Source of the DNA: Daphnia pulex
Taxonomy: Eukaryota > Arthropoda > Branchiopoda > Diplostraca > Daphniidae
Length of the DNA stretch: 64,000 nt
Reading direction: 5' to 3'
Assembly: GCF_021134715.1 (NCBI RefSeq)
Contig: NC_060024.1
Coordinates: forward strand, 7,564,001-7,628,000
Below the pieces are notes generated by a model. It searched no databases, was not told where the DNA came from, and saw nothing but the letters and a program-made list of their open reading frames with translations. A program made the position numbers and the translations under genes. Positions 63,921-64,000 of this stretch are shown in pieces; position 1 is the first letter of the stretch, and every line of letters starts with the position of its first letter.

Positions 63921-64000
63921 AAAACGGGAGTCGACCGAGCGTTCTGTTACATCGCTCCCGGCCCTATGAGATTACGTCACGGAATCTAAACAGCAGACGG

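Noticed and set aside
63945-64000. A retrotransposon LTR border at TGTTAC
   Set aside because: Only one short end-like motif is visible; no partner LTR, primer-binding site or coding region lies within the window.

Overview
This is a gene-rich piece of an arthropod nuclear genome. Genes are split by many short GT-AG introns (mostly 50-100 bases) and encode animal-only families. The E-protein bHLH exon, as I remember the fly protein, matches Drosophila Daughterless almost residue for residue. Compact introns, invertebrate versions of slimb and Ance, and many small mobile elements make a branchiopod crustacean such as Daphnia my best guess; this is inference, not proof. No prokaryotic, organellar or rRNA sequence is visible.

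Layout. 1.6-3.9 kb (-): slimb/beta-TrCP, complete in 11 exons. 6.0-7.3 kb (-): an intronless, divergent F-box protein that looks like a slimb-derived paralog. 8.3-11.7 kb (+): EXTL3/brother of tout-velu, complete in 10 exons. 12.1-20.6 kb (-): a roughly 33-exon coiled-coil protein of the MTCL/SOGA type, converging on EXTL3. 20.6-26 kb: mostly non-coding. 26.2-40.1 kb (-): the daughterless/E-protein gene. It has large introns, at least three possible N-termini, a duplicated RLDDAI exon and two mutually exclusive bHLH exons. 43.3-45.9 kb (-): an HMG20A/B-type HMG-box gene. 47-49 kb: only weak candidate exons. 49.5-52.2 kb (-): a secreted single-domain angiotensin-converting enzyme.

From 53.9 kb the window is dominated by mobile DNA. 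A 944-bp foldback element bounded by TA dinucleotides is followed by a degenerate Helitron-type Rep/Pif1-helicase element of about 5.5 kb. Unusually, the latter lies between long nested inverted repeats and carries an extra small ORF in its right arm. After it come a tRNA-like A/B-box sequence, duplicated CCAAT-bearing segments, a possible first exon, and short tandem repeats up to the window edge.

The host genes are independent developmental or housekeeping loci: SCF ubiquitin ligase substrate receptor, heparan sulfate synthesis, cytoskeletal coiled coil, bHLH transcription factor, chromatin factor and peptidase. I see no operon-like logic. The two most interesting signals are the E12/E47-style exon pair in daughterless and the inverted-repeat-bounded Helitron-like element.
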